A DNA stretch of 64,000 bases from NCBI RefSeq assembly GCF_004363095.1, contig NZ_SNYO01000012.1:124001-188000 (forward strand). Direction: 5' to 3'. Positions 48,469 to 57,082 of this stretch are shown here, in pieces. The notes below the pieces were generated by a model, which was not told where the DNA came from, searched no databases, and saw only the letters and a program-made list of their open reading frames with translations. Position 1 is the stretch's first letter. Each line of letters opens with the position of its first letter. The translations under genes were made by a program, and so were the position numbers. This DNA comes from Actinomycetospora succinea. GTDB taxonomy: Bacteria; Actinomycetota; Actinomycetes; Mycobacteriales; Pseudonocardiaceae.

Positions 48469-49179
48469 CTAGGCCTCGGTGGAGAGCAGGTTCCGCGTGC
48501 GGTTCGGGTCGACCGGGATGCCCGGGCCCATCGTCGTGGTGACGGTGATCTTCTTGACGTAGCGGCCCTTGGCGGCGGCCGGCTTCGCCCGGAGGATCTC
48601 GTCCAGCGCGGCACCGTAGTTCTCGACGAGCTTCTCGGTGTCGAAGCTGGCCTTGCCGATGATCAGGTGCAGGTTGGCCTGCTTGTCGACGCGGAAGTTC
48701 ACCTTGCCGCCCTTGATGTCGCCGACGGCGCGGGCGACGTCCGGGGTCACGGTGCCGGTCTTGGGGTTCGGCATGAGACCGCGCGGGCCCAGGATGCGGG
48801 CGACGCGGCCGACCTTGGCCATCTGGTCGGGCGCCGCGACGGCGGCGTCGAACTCGAGCCAGCCGCCCTGGATGCGCTCGATGAGGTCGTCGGACCCCAC
48901 GACGTCGGCTCCGGCCGACTCGGCCTCGCGCGCCTTGTCGCCGGTGGCGAACACGATGACGCGGGCGGTCTTGCCGGTGCCGTGCGGCAGGTTCACGGTG
49001 CCGCGGACCATCTGGTCGGCCTTGCGGGGGTCGACGCCCAGCCGCATGGCGACCTCGACGGTCGCGTCCATCGACGTGGTCGTCGTGTCCTTGGCCAGGC
49101 CGATGCCCTCGAGGGGCGTGTAGAGCTTGTCGAAGTCCACCTTCTCGGCGGCCTTCTGGTACGCCTTGCTGCGCTTCAT
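48469..49179 (-). CDS. rplA: 50S ribosomal protein uL1, 236 aa
   Basis: uL1 forms the mobile stalk that releases deacylated tRNA and represses the rplKA operon in E. coli. [38 protein letters not shown] and [22 protein letters not shown] are diagnostic. Length is normal. An 88-nt gap separates it from rplK. Confidence 0.99.
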   Translation of the reverse strand: MKRSKAYQKAAEKVDFDKLYTPLEGIGLAKDTTTTSMDATVEVAMRLGVDPRKADQMVRGTVNLPHGTGKTARVIVFATGDKAREAESAGADVVGSDDLIERIQGGWLEFDAAVAAPDQMAKVGRVARILGPRGLMPNPKTGTVTPDVARAVGDIKGGKVNFRVDKQANLHLIIGKASFDTEKLVENYGAALDEILRAKPAAAKGRYVKKITVTTTMGPGIPVDPNRTRNLLSTEA

Positions 49180-49267
49180 TTCTCTCTGTCCTTCTCGAAC
49201 GGATCAGGTGTGGTCAGGGCTGCGCGGCCCTCCCACGGTGCCGACCGGTGGTCACCGGCCGACGCGG

Positions 49268-49702
49268 TCACTCGGAGACGGTCAGACCCATCGACCGGGC
49301 GGTGCCGGCGATGATCTTCGACGCCTGGTCGAGGTCGTTGGCGTTGAGGTCCTGCATCTTGGTCTGCGCGATCTCGCGGACCTGGTCCTGCGTCACCGAA
49401 CCGACCTTCTTGGTGTGCGGCGTCGGGCTGCCGGACTTCACTCCGGCGGCGGCGAGCAGCAGCTTGGCGGCCGGCGGCGTCTTGAGCTCGAAGGAGAAGG
49501 ACCGGTCCTCGTAGACCGAGATCTCCACCGGCACGACCTGACCGCGCTGCGACTCGGTCGCGGCGTTGTAGGCCTTGCAGAACTCCATGATGTTGACGCC
49601 GTGCTGACCCAGCGCCGGGCCGACCGGCGGGGCCGGCGTCGCCGCGCCTGCGCTGATCTGCAGCTTGACGACCGCGGAGAGCCGTCGCTTCTTCGGGGGC
49701 AT
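49268..49702 (-). CDS. rplK: 50S ribosomal protein uL11, 144 aa
   Basis: uL11 forms the base of the factor stalk and is the thiostrepton-binding protein. [36 protein letters not shown] and the ending [15 protein letters not shown] are diagnostic; the Pro-rich hinge looks wild type. It follows nusG by 33 nt. Confidence 0.99.
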   Translation of the reverse strand: MPPKKRRLSAVVKLQISAGAATPAPPVGPALGQHGVNIMEFCKAYNAATESQRGQVVPVEISVYEDRSFSFELKTPPAAKLLLAAAGVKSGSPTPHTKKVGSVTQDQVREIAQTKMQDLNANDLDQASKIIAGTARSMGLTVSE

Positions 49703-49735
49703 GACTTCCTCGTTGTTGCGGGTGTGTTCGGGTGA

Positions 49736-50779
49736 CTAGATCTTGGAGACCTGGTTGAACCCGAGCTCGACCGGGGTCTCCCGGCCGAAGATCGAGACGA
49801 GCACCTTGAGCTTCTGGGCGTCGACGTTGACCTCGGAGATGCTCGCCGGGAGCGTGGCGAACGGGCCGTCCATGACGGTGACCGACTCGCCGACCTCGAA
49901 GTCGACCTCGACGGCGGGCTTGCCGGCGAAGTCCTCGGAACCGGTCTTCTCCGCGCCCTTGGCCTTCTTCGGCGTCTCCTGGCGGGGCAGGAGGAACTTG
50001 ACGACCTCGTCGAGGGTCAGCGGCGACGGGCGCGACGTGGCGCCGACGAAGCCGGTGACGCCCGGGGTGTTGCGCACCGCGCTCCACGAGGCGTCGTTGA
50101 GTTCCATCCGCACGAGGATGTAGCCGGGCAGCACCTTGCGCTGGACCTGCTTGCGCTGGCCGTTCTTGATCTCGGTGACCTCTTCGGTGGGCACTTCGAC
50201 CTGGAAGATGAACTCCTCGACGTCCAGCGTCTGGACACGGGTCTCGAGGTTGGCCTTCACCTTGTTCTCGTAGCCCGCGTAGGAGTGCACGACGTACCAG
50301 TCGCCGGGGGCCAGGCGCAGCGAGTCCTTGAGGGCCTGCGCCGGGTCGACCTCCTCCTCCTCGACCTCGGCGGCCTCGGCGGAGACCGGCGCCTCGTCGA
50401 CCTGGAGGTCGTCCTCGGTGTCGTCGCGGGCGGCGATGTCGCCCGTGCCCGCCGACTCCTCGGGCAGGTCGGAGTCGTCCTCGTCCGCCGGGGCACCGAG
50501 CGCGGCGCGCGCCGCCTGCAGGTCGGCCTCGGGGTCGACGGCGTCCTCGGCGTCACCGCCGGTCTCGTCGTCGTCCTCCGCCTCGCGCGCCTCCTTGGCC
50601 ACGCGGGCCACCTCGGCGTCGTCGAGCGTGGCGGGGTTCTCCTCGGTGCTGAGGTCCCCGTAGGTGCCACTGCCCTCACGGACCATGACACCGCGCGTGC
50701 GCGACTCGCCGACGAGCTCGGGCTCGCCGCCGTCGGGGGTGCCGTTCTCGGGCTCTGCGCCGGATCCTGCGGAGGTCAC
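49736..50779 (-). CDS. nusG: Transcription factor NusG with about 160-residue acidic N-terminus, 347 aa
   Basis: The NGN domain starts near [21 protein letters not shown] and the KOW domain near [19 protein letters not shown], ending [15 protein letters not shown]. coli NusG is 181 residues; actinobacterial proteins are longer, and here about 160 residues of Asp/Glu/Ala-rich, probably disordered sequence precede NGN. NusG links RNA polymerase to Rho or to the ribosome through uS10. Start is GTG with AAGGAAG upstream. It lies between secE and rplK, the canonical order. Confidence 0.97.
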   Translation of the reverse strand: MTSAGSGAEPENGTPDGGEPELVGESRTRGVMVREGSGTYGDLSTEENPATLDDAEVARVAKEAREAEDDDETGGDAEDAVDPEADLQAARAALGAPADEDDSDLPEESAGTGDIAARDDTEDDLQVDEAPVSAEAAEVEEEEVDPAQALKDSLRLAPGDWYVVHSYAGYENKVKANLETRVQTLDVEEFIFQVEVPTEEVTEIKNGQRKQVQRKVLPGYILVRMELNDASWSAVRNTPGVTGFVGATSRPSPLTLDEVVKFLLPRQETPKKAKGAEKTGSEDFAGKPAVEVDFEVGESVTVMDGPFATLPASISEVNVDAQKLKVLVSIFGRETPVELGFNQVSKI

Positions 50780-50846
50780 TTCTCACTCACTTCCTTTGCA
50801 CGGCGGGCACCATGCGCGGTGCCCGGCCGGCCGCTCGGCGGAACGG

Positions 50847-51233
50847 TCAGCCGAAGAGGGCGAACACGGCCTTGGCGAAGACCCAGTCGAGGCCTGCCAC
50901 CAGCGCCACCATGAACGACACGAACACGAGGACGACGAACGTGTAGACCACGATCTGCCGGCGGGTGGGCCAGTGGACCTTGCGGAGCTCGGCCACCACC
51001 TCGCGGAGGAACCGCCGCAGGCGGGCGAACACCGACCCCTGCGACTCCGGGGTGCGGTCCCGCGTCGGGGTGGCCGTGCCCTTGCCCGACGTGCGGCCGC
51101 CCTCGGTGTCCGCCGGGTCCCCGCCGGTGCCGTTGCCGGCCGCGTCCGCGCGGCGTCGACGGCCGGCAGCGGTGACCGGACGCGCGTCGTCGTCGTCGCT
51201 CCCGCGCCGACGCCGGCTGCTGTCCTCGCTCAC
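50847..51233 (-). CDS. secE: Preprotein translocase subunit SecE, 128 aa
   Basis: The single-helix SecE core is at the C-terminus: [47 protein letters not shown]. About 80 charged residues ([12 protein letters not shown] and similar) precede it. The GTG at 51233, with GAGG about 8 nt upstream, is preferred; an ATG at 51323 lies inside the tRNA-Trp gene and cannot be right. SecE stabilises SecY (8667-9986). Confidence 0.95.
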   Translation of the reverse strand: MSEDSSRRRRGSDDDDARPVTAAGRRRRADAAGNGTGGDPADTEGGRTSGKGTATPTRDRTPESQGSVFARLRRFLREVVAELRKVHWPTRRQIVVYTFVVLVFVSFMVALVAGLDWVFAKAVFALFG

Positions 51234-51296
51234 TGCGCCGTCCTCACCGTCCTCGTCCAACCACCCCGCCTGGTCGGCGGGCTCACCGTCGCGGTG

Positions 51297-51369
<73 letters not shown>

Positions 51370-51543
51370 GTGGCGTCCCCGGGAGGACGCCGGTGGGCCG
51401 GGCCGAGGTCGATCCACACGACGCCGAGCGCGCGGGAGCGACGGACGAACCGTCCCGGGAACAATGCTACGTCAAGGCCCGCACGCCGACGGCGCCGGGG
51501 CAGGAGCCCCGCCCGGGCAGCGAATCCAACTGGGGCCTTCTCC

Positions 51544-51549
51544 TAGGAT
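51544..51549 (+). promoter_or_regulatory. Candidate -10 of a leaderless aspartate aminotransferase mRNA
   Basis: TAGGAT ends 8 nt before the ATG at 51558, so transcription would start at about the start codon. The same bases contain AGGA nine nt from the ATG, which could instead act as a ribosome binding site; the two readings cannot be separated by sequence alone. Confidence 0.4.
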
Positions 51550-51557
51550 ACCGACAC

Positions 51558-52799
51558 ATGACGTCGTCGTCCTCGACTTCCCTGCAACCCTCGGCGACCG
51601 ACCGCCGCATCTCGGCCCGCGTCGGCGGGATCGCGGAGTCGGCGACGCTGGCGGTCGACGCGAAGGCCAAGGCCCTCAAGGCCGCCGGTCGCCCGGTGAT
51701 CGGCTTCGGCGCCGGCGAGCCCGACTTCCCGACGCCGCAGCCGGTGGTCGAGGCCGCGATCGCGGCGTGCTCGGACCCCAAGAACCACCGCTACTCCCCC
51801 GCCGCCGGGCTGCCCGAGCTGCGCGACGCGATCGCGGCCAAGACCGCCCGCGACTCGGGGTGGCAGGTCGAGGCCCGCCAGGTGCTCGTCACCAACGGCG
51901 GCAAGCAGGCCGTGTTCGAGGCCTTCGCGACGCTGATCGACCCGGGCGACGAGGTGCTGCTGCCCGCGCCGTACTGGACGACCTACCCCGAGGCCGTGCG
52001 CATGGCGGGCGGGGACCCGGTCCAGATCGACACCGACGAGTCGACCGACTTCCTGCCGACCGTCGAGGCCCTCGAGGCCGCGCGCACGCCGCGCACGAAG
52101 GCGCTGCTGTGGTGCTCGCCGTCGAACCCCACCGGCTCGGTGGCGCCCCGCGAGCTCGTCGAGGCCGTCGGGCGCTGGGCCGCCGAGCACGGCATCTGGG
52201 TGATCGCCGACGAGATCTACGAGCACCTCGTCTACGACGGCGCCGAGCACGTCTCGATGCCGGTGGCGGTCCCCGAGGTCGCCGACCGCTGCGTCGTCCT
52301 CAACGGCGTCGCCAAGACCTTCGCCATGACCGGCTGGCGGGTCGGCTGGATGATCGGCCCCGCCGACGTCGTCGCGGCCGGGATCAACATGCAGTCGCAC
52401 CTGACCTCGAACGTCTGCAACGTCGCCCAGCGCGCGGCGCTCGCGGCCGTCACGGGCCCGCTCGACGCGGTGGCCGAGATGCGCGAGGCGTTCGACCGCC
52501 GCCGCCGGCTGATCGTCGAGCTGCTCTCGAAGATCGACGGCGTCACCTGCCCCGTGCCGCGCGGCGCGTTCTACGCCTACCCGTCGGTGGCGGGACTGCT
52601 CGGCAAGGAGATCCGCGGCGAGCGCCCGCAGACCAGCGTCGACCTCGCCGCGCTCGTGCTCGAGCACGCCGAGGTGGCCGTCGTGCCCGGCGAGGCGTTC
52701 GGGAGCCCGGGCTACTTCCGGCTCTCCTACGCCCTCGGCGACGACGACCTCCGCACCGGCGTCACCCGCATGGCGGACCTCCTGGCGGAGGCCCGCTGA
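51558..52799 (+). CDS. Class I aspartate aminotransferase-type PLP enzyme, 413 aa
   Basis: Fold type I aminotransferase. The PLP lysine is in [18 protein letters not shown], the NPTG motif in [14 protein letters not shown], the Tyr/Asp PLP contacts in [11 protein letters not shown] and the carboxylate Arg in YFRLSYALG. Aspartate aminotransferase is the most likely activity; similar enzymes accept prephenate or other amino acids. The gene and the SGNH gene are plus-strand insertions in an otherwise minus-strand conserved segment. A longer upstream frame crosses tRNA-Trp and secE and is rejected. Confidence 0.92.
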   Translation: MTSSSSTSLQPSATDRRISARVGGIAESATLAVDAKAKALKAAGRPVIGFGAGEPDFPTPQPVVEAAIAACSDPKNHRYSPAAGLPELRDAIAAKTARDSGWQVEARQVLVTNGGKQAVFEAFATLIDPGDEVLLPAPYWTTYPEAVRMAGGDPVQIDTDESTDFLPTVEALEAARTPRTKALLWCSPSNPTGSVAPRELVEAVGRWAAEHGIWVIADEIYEHLVYDGAEHVSMPVAVPEVADRCVVLNGVAKTFAMTGWRVGWMIGPADVVAAGINMQSHLTSNVCNVAQRAALAAVTGPLDAVAEMREAFDRRRRLIVELLSKIDGVTCPVPRGAFYAYPSVAGLLGKEIRGERPQTSVDLAALVLEHAEVAVVPGEAFGSPGYFRLSYALGDDDLRTGVTRMADLLAEAR

Positions 52800-52857
52800 T
52801 TCCCGCGATCATCCGCCCCGACGGTCCCGCCGGGACCCCCGACCCCAGGGAGAACCG

Positions 52858-53742
52858 GTGGGCCGTCGGCCGATCGTCCTGCGCCTGCTCGTCGCCGTCG
52901 CCGTCGCGCTCCTCGGAGTCGCCGTCGCGCCCGTGGCGATGGGCGCCCCGGCGGCCGCCGGGCAGGCCTACGTCGCGCTCGGCGACTCCTACACGGCCTC
53001 GCCGCTGACCGGTGCCCCGACGGGCCCGCCCCCGGGGTGCCTGCGCTCGGCGAACAACTACCCGCACCTCGTCGCCGAGCGCACCGGCGCCCAGCTCACC
53101 GACGTGAGCTGCAGCGGCGCGCAGACCAAGGACTTCGCGGCCCCGCAGCCCGTGCAGGGCGGCGAGAACCCGGCGCAGTACGACGCGCTCGGCCGCGGCA
53201 CCCAGCTCGTCACCGTCGGCATCGGCGGCAACGACATCGGGTTCTCCGAGATCGTCCAGGCCTGCGTGAGCCCGACGCCGTTCGGGACGCCCTGCCGCGA
53301 CCGGTACACGCAGGGCGCCCACGACGAGCTCGAGGCGCGGATCGACACCCTCGGCGACCGTCTCGACGACGTCCTCGACGAGGTCCACAGCCGCGCCCCG
53401 GACGCCCGCGTCCTGCTCGTCGGCTACCCGTCGGTGCTGCCGGCCGAGGGCCCGGGCTGCTACCCGCTCGTGCCCTACACCCCGGGCGACGTCGAGTACC
53501 TGCGCGGCGTGCTGACGCACCTCAACGCCGAGATCGCCGACGCCGCGTCCGACGGCGACGCGACCTACGTCGACACGGCGACCCCGAGCCTGGGCCACGA
53601 CGTCTGCGCGGTGCCCGGCGAGCGGTGGATCGAGGGCCTCGTGCCCACGGCCCCCGCGGCGCCCGTGCACCCGAACGCCCTCGGCTCGGCGGCCCTGTCG
53701 CGCGCCGTCCTCGCCACCCTCGGCGTCCCGACCCCCGCCTGA
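52858..53742 (+). CDS. Secreted SGNH/GDSL-family lipase or esterase, 294 aa
   Basis: Signal peptide (RPIVLRLLVAVAVALLGVAVAPVAMGAPAAA) is followed by block I YVALGDSYTASPL with the nucleophile Ser44, block III GIGGNDIGF, and a C-terminal VHPNALG carrying the catalytic His. Several Cys (GCLRS, VSCSG, QACVSP, PCRDR, GCYPL, VCAVPG) suggest disulfides, as in actinobacterial secreted SGNH lipases. GTG has GGGAGA upstream. It lies 58 nt after the aminotransferase and ends before a strong terminator. Confidence 0.92.
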   Translation: MGRRPIVLRLLVAVAVALLGVAVAPVAMGAPAAAGQAYVALGDSYTASPLTGAPTGPPPGCLRSANNYPHLVAERTGAQLTDVSCSGAQTKDFAAPQPVQGGENPAQYDALGRGTQLVTVGIGGNDIGFSEIVQACVSPTPFGTPCRDRYTQGAHDELEARIDTLGDRLDDVLDEVHSRAPDARVLLVGYPSVLPAEGPGCYPLVPYTPGDVEYLRGVLTHLNAEIADAASDGDATYVDTATPSLGHDVCAVPGERWIEGLVPTAPAAPVHPNALGSAALSRAVLATLGVPTPA

Positions 53743-53758
53743 GCCTCCGCCAGGAACG

Positions 53759-53807
53759 AACGAACGGCGCTCTCGCTGCTTCGCAAGCAGCGAGAGCGCC
53801 GTTCGTT
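53759..53807. terminator. Bidirectional terminator, 23-bp perfect stem
   Basis: Positions 53759-53781 pair perfectly with 53785-53807 around CGC (outer AACGAACGG with CCGTTCGTT, inner CTGCTT with AAGCAG). On the plus strand it is followed by TCTCG after a T-rich arm end. It lies between the convergent SGNH gene (ends 53742) and hadB (ends 53866) and can serve both. Confidence 0.9.
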
Positions 53808-53865
53808 TCTCGAGGGGGTCGGCAACCGGGTTAGCGGGGAGCCGCCGGGAGGAGCAGCCGGGCGT

Positions 53866-54285
53866 CTAGCGGGGGCGGACGGTGGCGACGGCCTTGCCGA
53901 GCACGCCCTTGCCGTCGTGGGTCGCCGTGACGGTCACGGTGCGCGCGCCGTCGTCGGTGACGTCGGTGACCTTGGCGCCGAGCTCGACGGTGGCGCCCGC
54001 GTCGTCGTCCGGGACCACGACGGGGCGCGTGAAGCGGGTCGAGAAGGCCACGACGGCGGCCGGGTCGCCCGCGAGGTCGGCGACGTAGCGTGCCGCCAGC
54101 GACATCGTGAACATGCCGTGGGCGATGACGCCCGGCAGCCCGACCTCGAGCGCGACGCGCTCGTTCCAGTGGATCGGGTTGAGGTCGCCGGACGCGCCGG
54201 CGTAGGCGACGAGGTCGGCACGGGTGATCGTCACCGTGCGCGGCTCGAGCTGGTCGCCGGCGCTCGCGTCGCCCAGCGCGCTCAC
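53866..54285 (-). CDS. hadB: HadB-type MaoC (3R)-hydroxyacyl-ACP dehydratase subunit, 139 aa
   Basis: The hydratase 2 motif YAGASGDLNPIHWNERVALEVGLPGVIAHGMFTM contains the catalytic Asp and His, as in HadB of FAS-II. The partner HadA lacks the full motif. The start overlaps the hadA stop by 4 nt (GTGA). No hadC follows; convergent plus-strand genes occupy that place. It probably dehydrates 3-hydroxyacyl-ACP in fatty acid elongation. Confidence 0.93.
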   Translation of the reverse strand: MSALGDASAGDQLEPRTVTITRADLVAYAGASGDLNPIHWNERVALEVGLPGVIAHGMFTMSLAARYVADLAGDPAAVVAFSTRFTRPVVVPDDDAGATVELGAKVTDVTDDGARTVTVTATHDGKGVLGKAVATVRPR

Positions 54286-54737
54286 GACGACCCCTCCGGC
54301 TCGGCGCGGCCGACGAGGGTCGCGCGTGTGGTCAGCACCGTGTCGCCGTCGGCGTCCGTGACGTCGACGCGAAAGGTGATGACGTCGTTGCCCGCGAGGT
54401 CGCGGATGTCGTCGACGGCCACCACCGAGGTGACGACGTCGCCGGCGTAGAGCGGACGGGTCAGCTCGACGGACTGGTCGCGGTGCACGACGCGCGTGAA
54501 GTCGAGGCCGAGCGCCGGGTCGTCGACCACGCGCCGCGTCGCGGGCCAGGTGAAGACCACCGGGAACGTCGTCGGGGCGACGACGTCACGGTGGCCCGCG
54601 TCCCGGGCGGCGTCACGGTCGTGGTGCACGGGGTCGTCGGCACCGATCGCGGTGGCGAACTCCCGGATCTTCTCCAGCGAGACCTCGTAGGTCTCCGCGG
54701 GCCAGGAGCGGCCCACGAACGACGCGTCGAGCGGCAC
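54282..54737 (-). CDS. hadA: HadA-type MaoC-like dehydratase subunit, 151 aa
   Basis: FVGRSWPAETYEVSLEKIREFATAIGADDPVHHD and VAPTTFPVVFTWP match the non-catalytic HadA subunit that binds the acyl chain in the HadAB heterodimer. In mycobacteria the order rpmG2-hadA-hadB-hadC is conserved; here rpmG is 12 nt upstream. GTG start. Confidence 0.92.
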   Translation of the reverse strand: MPLDASFVGRSWPAETYEVSLEKIREFATAIGADDPVHHDRDAARDAGHRDVVAPTTFPVVFTWPATRRVVDDPALGLDFTRVVHRDQSVELTRPLYAGDVVTSVVAVDDIRDLAGNDVITFRVDVTDADGDTVLTTRATLVGRAEPEGSS

Positions 54738-54749
54738 GGGGCGAGCGCG

Positions 54750-54914
54750 TCAGCGGGTCTCGCGGTGACCGCGGTGGGTGCCGCAGTGCGGGCAGAACTT
54801 CTTGATCGTGAGGCGGTCGGGGTCGTTCCGCCGGTTCTTGCGCGTGATGTAGTTGCGGTTCTTGCACTCCTCGCAGGCCAGCGTGATCTTCGGACGGATG
54901 TCGGTGGTGGCCAC
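54750..54914 (-). CDS. rpmG: 50S ribosomal protein bL33, zinc-binding form, 54 aa
   Basis: [27 protein letters not shown] then [17 protein letters not shown]: two C-x2-C pairs show the C-plus form. The GTG at 54914 has AGAGGA six nt upstream. It sits between tRNA-Met and hadA, matching rpmG2 of mycobacteria. Confidence 0.96.
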   Translation of the reverse strand: MATTDIRPKITLACEECKNRNYITRKNRRNDPDRLTIKKFCPHCGTHRGHRETR

Positions 54915-54976
54915 GGAGGTTCCTCTCGATACGGTGCTGCAGCAGTGCCCGCGGGACGGACCCACGACCTGGGTGG

Positions 54977-55049
54977 TAGCGGTGGCCGGACTTGAACCGG
55001 CGACACAACGATTATGAGCCGTTTGCTCTACCGACTGAGCTACACCGCC
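54977..55049 (-). tRNA. tRNA-Met, elongator type (anticodon CAT)
   Basis: Acceptor GGCGGTG/CACCGCT (first pair G-U), D arm GCTC-GAGC, anticodon stem AACGG/TCGTT with loop CTCATAA, T arm GCCGG-TTCAAGT-CCGGC, discriminator A. The first acceptor pair and overall sequence fit the elongator tRNA. CCA is encoded at 54976-54974. It is downstream of tRNA-Thr and upstream of rpmG. Confidence 0.96.
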
Positions 55050-55111
55050 GCGGAGAGCACCCGTCTCATGACGAAGCCGGCGAACCCAGGTTCGCCGGCA
55101 TGCTCACCGAG

Positions 55112-55184
55112 AGCCCCTTTACGGAATCGAACCGTAGACCTTCTCCTTACCATGGAGACGCTCTGCCGACTGAGCTAAAGGGGC
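55112..55184 (-). tRNA. tRNA-Thr (anticodon GGT)
   Basis: Acceptor GCCCCTT/AAGGGGC, D arm GCTC-GAGC, anticodon stem TCTCC/GGAGA with loop ATGGTAA (anticodon GGT), T arm TACGG-TTCGATT-CCGTA, discriminator T. CCA is not encoded. It heads the tRNA-Thr, tRNA-Met, rpmG, hadAB cluster. Confidence 0.97.
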
Positions 55185-55207
55185 CTTGCCCTCGCGGGCC
55201 GTGCACA

Positions 55208-55213
55208 AGACTA
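55208..55213 (-). promoter_or_regulatory. Candidate extended -10 of the tRNA-Thr cluster
   Basis: TAGTCT preceded by TG on the minus strand (TGTAGTCT) lies 24 nt upstream of the tRNA-Thr 5' end, placing the start about 17 nt before the tRNA. No good -35 is seen, which an extended -10 can tolerate. The element lies only 9 nt below the stop of the EAL gene. Confidence 0.4.
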
Positions 55214-55222
55214 CAGGGCGCG

Positions 55223-56770
55223 TCACGCGATCAGCGTCCGGGGTCCGGCCGTGGCACCCGGTTCGCCGGGGTGCACGTCGAGCGAGTCGAGCCAGCTGTC
55301 GAAGCACCGCGCGGGCAGCGGACGGGACACCAGGTAGCCCTGCGCAACGTCGCAGCCCATCTCGGCGAGCGCGACGCGCACGGCCGCCTGCTCGACCCCC
55401 TCGGCCACCACGGTGAGCCCCAGCGTGTGGCCCATCTCGACGATGGCGCGCACGACGGCGACGTCGCCGTACTCGGTGCCCATCCCCAGCACGAAGCTCT
55501 TGTCGATCTTGACCTGGTCGACGGGGAGCCGGCGCAGGTGCGCCAGCGACGACTGGCCGGTGCCGAAGTCGTCGACGGCGAGGTGGCAGCCCAGCGCGTG
55601 CAGCCTGCGCAGCACCGGCAGCGCGACGTCCCGCTCCGAGGACACCCCGGACTCGGTCAGCTCGAGGGTGAGCAGCTCGGCGGGCACGCGGTGGGCGGCG
55701 AGCAGCGTCGCCACCTCGTCGGGGAAGTCCGACGCCGCGAGGTTGCCGACCGAGACGTTCACGGCCACCGACAGGCGCATCCCGCGGTCGAGCCAGCGGC
55801 GCGCGGCCGCGAGCGACTCGTCGAGGACGAACGAGGTCAGCTCGGCGATCTGCCCGGTGGCCTCGAGGACGGGGACGAACTCGTCGGGCAGCAGCAGCCC
55901 GAGCTCGGGGTGGTCCCAGCGCGCCAGCGCCTCGACCCCGACCACGGTGCGCTCGCCGAGGGACACGACGGGCTGGAAGTCGACGCGGACGTCGCGGCGG
56001 GCGACGGCCGCCGAGAAGCCGCGGATGAGGCGCAGGCGCCGCGCCGCCCGCTCCCCCATGCTCGGCTCGTAGCAGCGCACCGGGTCGCCGCCGTCGCGCG
56101 TCGCGGCGAGGGCGACGTCGGCGCGGCGCAGCAGGGCGGCGGTGCGCTCGGGGCCGGCGGGGACGTCGGCGAGCCAGGGCCCGTCGGCGGCGACCCCGAC
56201 GACGACCGGCGGCTCGAAGCGCACGCCCTCCACGAGATAGGGAGCGAGGAGGCGCTCGCGCAGGTCCTCCGCGGCGGTGTGGGCCTCGTGGCCGTCGACG
56301 CCCGGCAGCAGCACGGCGAAGGTGTCGCCCTCGAGGCGGGCCGCGACGGGCGGGGTCCCGGTGAGGACGGGCAGGCGCACGCTCACCATCCGCTCGGTGG
56401 CGAGCCGGACGAAGACCTCGCCCCGGGCGTGACCGAGCGTGTCGTTCACGGCGCCGAGCAGACGCAGGTCGACGACCGCGACGGCACCGCCGGGCGCGGG
56501 GTCCGCGTGCAGGAAGCCCTCGCGGTTGAGCAGGCCGGTCAGCGGGTCGCGGTACGCGTCGCGGCGCAGGCGGTCGGCGAGCTCCGCGGCGGCCGCGTCG
56601 TGCCGGCGGCGCCGGAGCCGCTGGACGAGCAGGCCGAGCACGGCGATCACGACGACCAGCACGAGGAGGGCACCGAGGACGACCACGGCGACGGGCGAGA
56701 CCTCCGCCGGCGCGGCGAGCGTGGGGGCGACGAGACGGGTGACCACGGACGCCACGGGAGCGTGGCTCAC
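55223..56770 (-). CDS. Membrane protein with degenerate GGDEF and intact EAL domain, about 515 aa
   Basis: One membrane helix (PVAVVVLGALLVLVVVIAVLGLLV) precedes a GGDEF-like domain (DPLTGLLNREGFL; active-site position reads LEGDTF, so cyclase activity is unlikely) and a well-conserved EAL domain: VEALARWDHP, NVSVGNL, LELTESG, DDFGTGQSSL, KIDKSF, VAEGVEQ. A c-di-GMP phosphodiesterase is the likely activity, possibly GTP-sensing through the GGDEF relic. The GTG at 56770 has AAGGAG upstream; the frame could extend to 56827. Confidence 0.9.
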   Translation of the reverse strand: MSHAPVASVVTRLVAPTLAAPAEVSPVAVVVLGALLVLVVVIAVLGLLVQRLRRRRHDAAAAELADRLRRDAYRDPLTGLLNREGFLHADPAPGGAVAVVDLRLLGAVNDTLGHARGEVFVRLATERMVSVRLPVLTGTPPVAARLEGDTFAVLLPGVDGHEAHTAAEDLRERLLAPYLVEGVRFEPPVVVGVAADGPWLADVPAGPERTAALLRRADVALAATRDGGDPVRCYEPSMGERAARRLRLIRGFSAAVARRDVRVDFQPVVSLGERTVVGVEALARWDHPELGLLLPDEFVPVLEATGQIAELTSFVLDESLAAARRWLDRGMRLSVAVNVSVGNLAASDFPDEVATLLAAHRVPAELLTLELTESGVSSERDVALPVLRRLHALGCHLAVDDFGTGQSSLAHLRRLPVDQVKIDKSFVLGMGTEYGDVAVVRAIVEMGHTLGLTVVAEGVEQAAVRVALAEMGCDVAQGYLVSRPLPARCFDSWLDSLDVHPGEPGATAGPRTLIA

Positions 56771-57082
56771 GGCACCACACTCCTTCCCGGTCGTCCCCCG
56801 ACGTCCGCCGGACCCACCGCCGACCACATCCTCGCCGCGTTCACGGTCGGCAACACATCGTGATCACTTGACTGCCCAGTAGTTCACTCGCCCGGACCAC
56901 TATGCACCCTGTACCCCGTTCAACGATGACCCACCGGTACAGATGTGCACGACGACGCACCCTTGTGGTGCCGTTCGAGGGAGAACCACCCGACCGGCCC
57001 AGCACGGTCCGCCGTCAGTCGGCCGACAGCGGCGCGCTCTGGTGGGATGAGAGCGGGAGTCGACCGGAGAGCGGGGTGCGGC
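56771..57082. promoter_or_regulatory. Divergent intergenic region between the EAL gene and cinA
   Basis: About 310 nt between divergent genes, less GC-rich around 56850-56945 than its surroundings. It should hold promoters for both sides. A TTGACT (56868-56873, plus strand) has no matching -10. I see no repeat or RNA structure I would defend. Confidence 0.4.
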
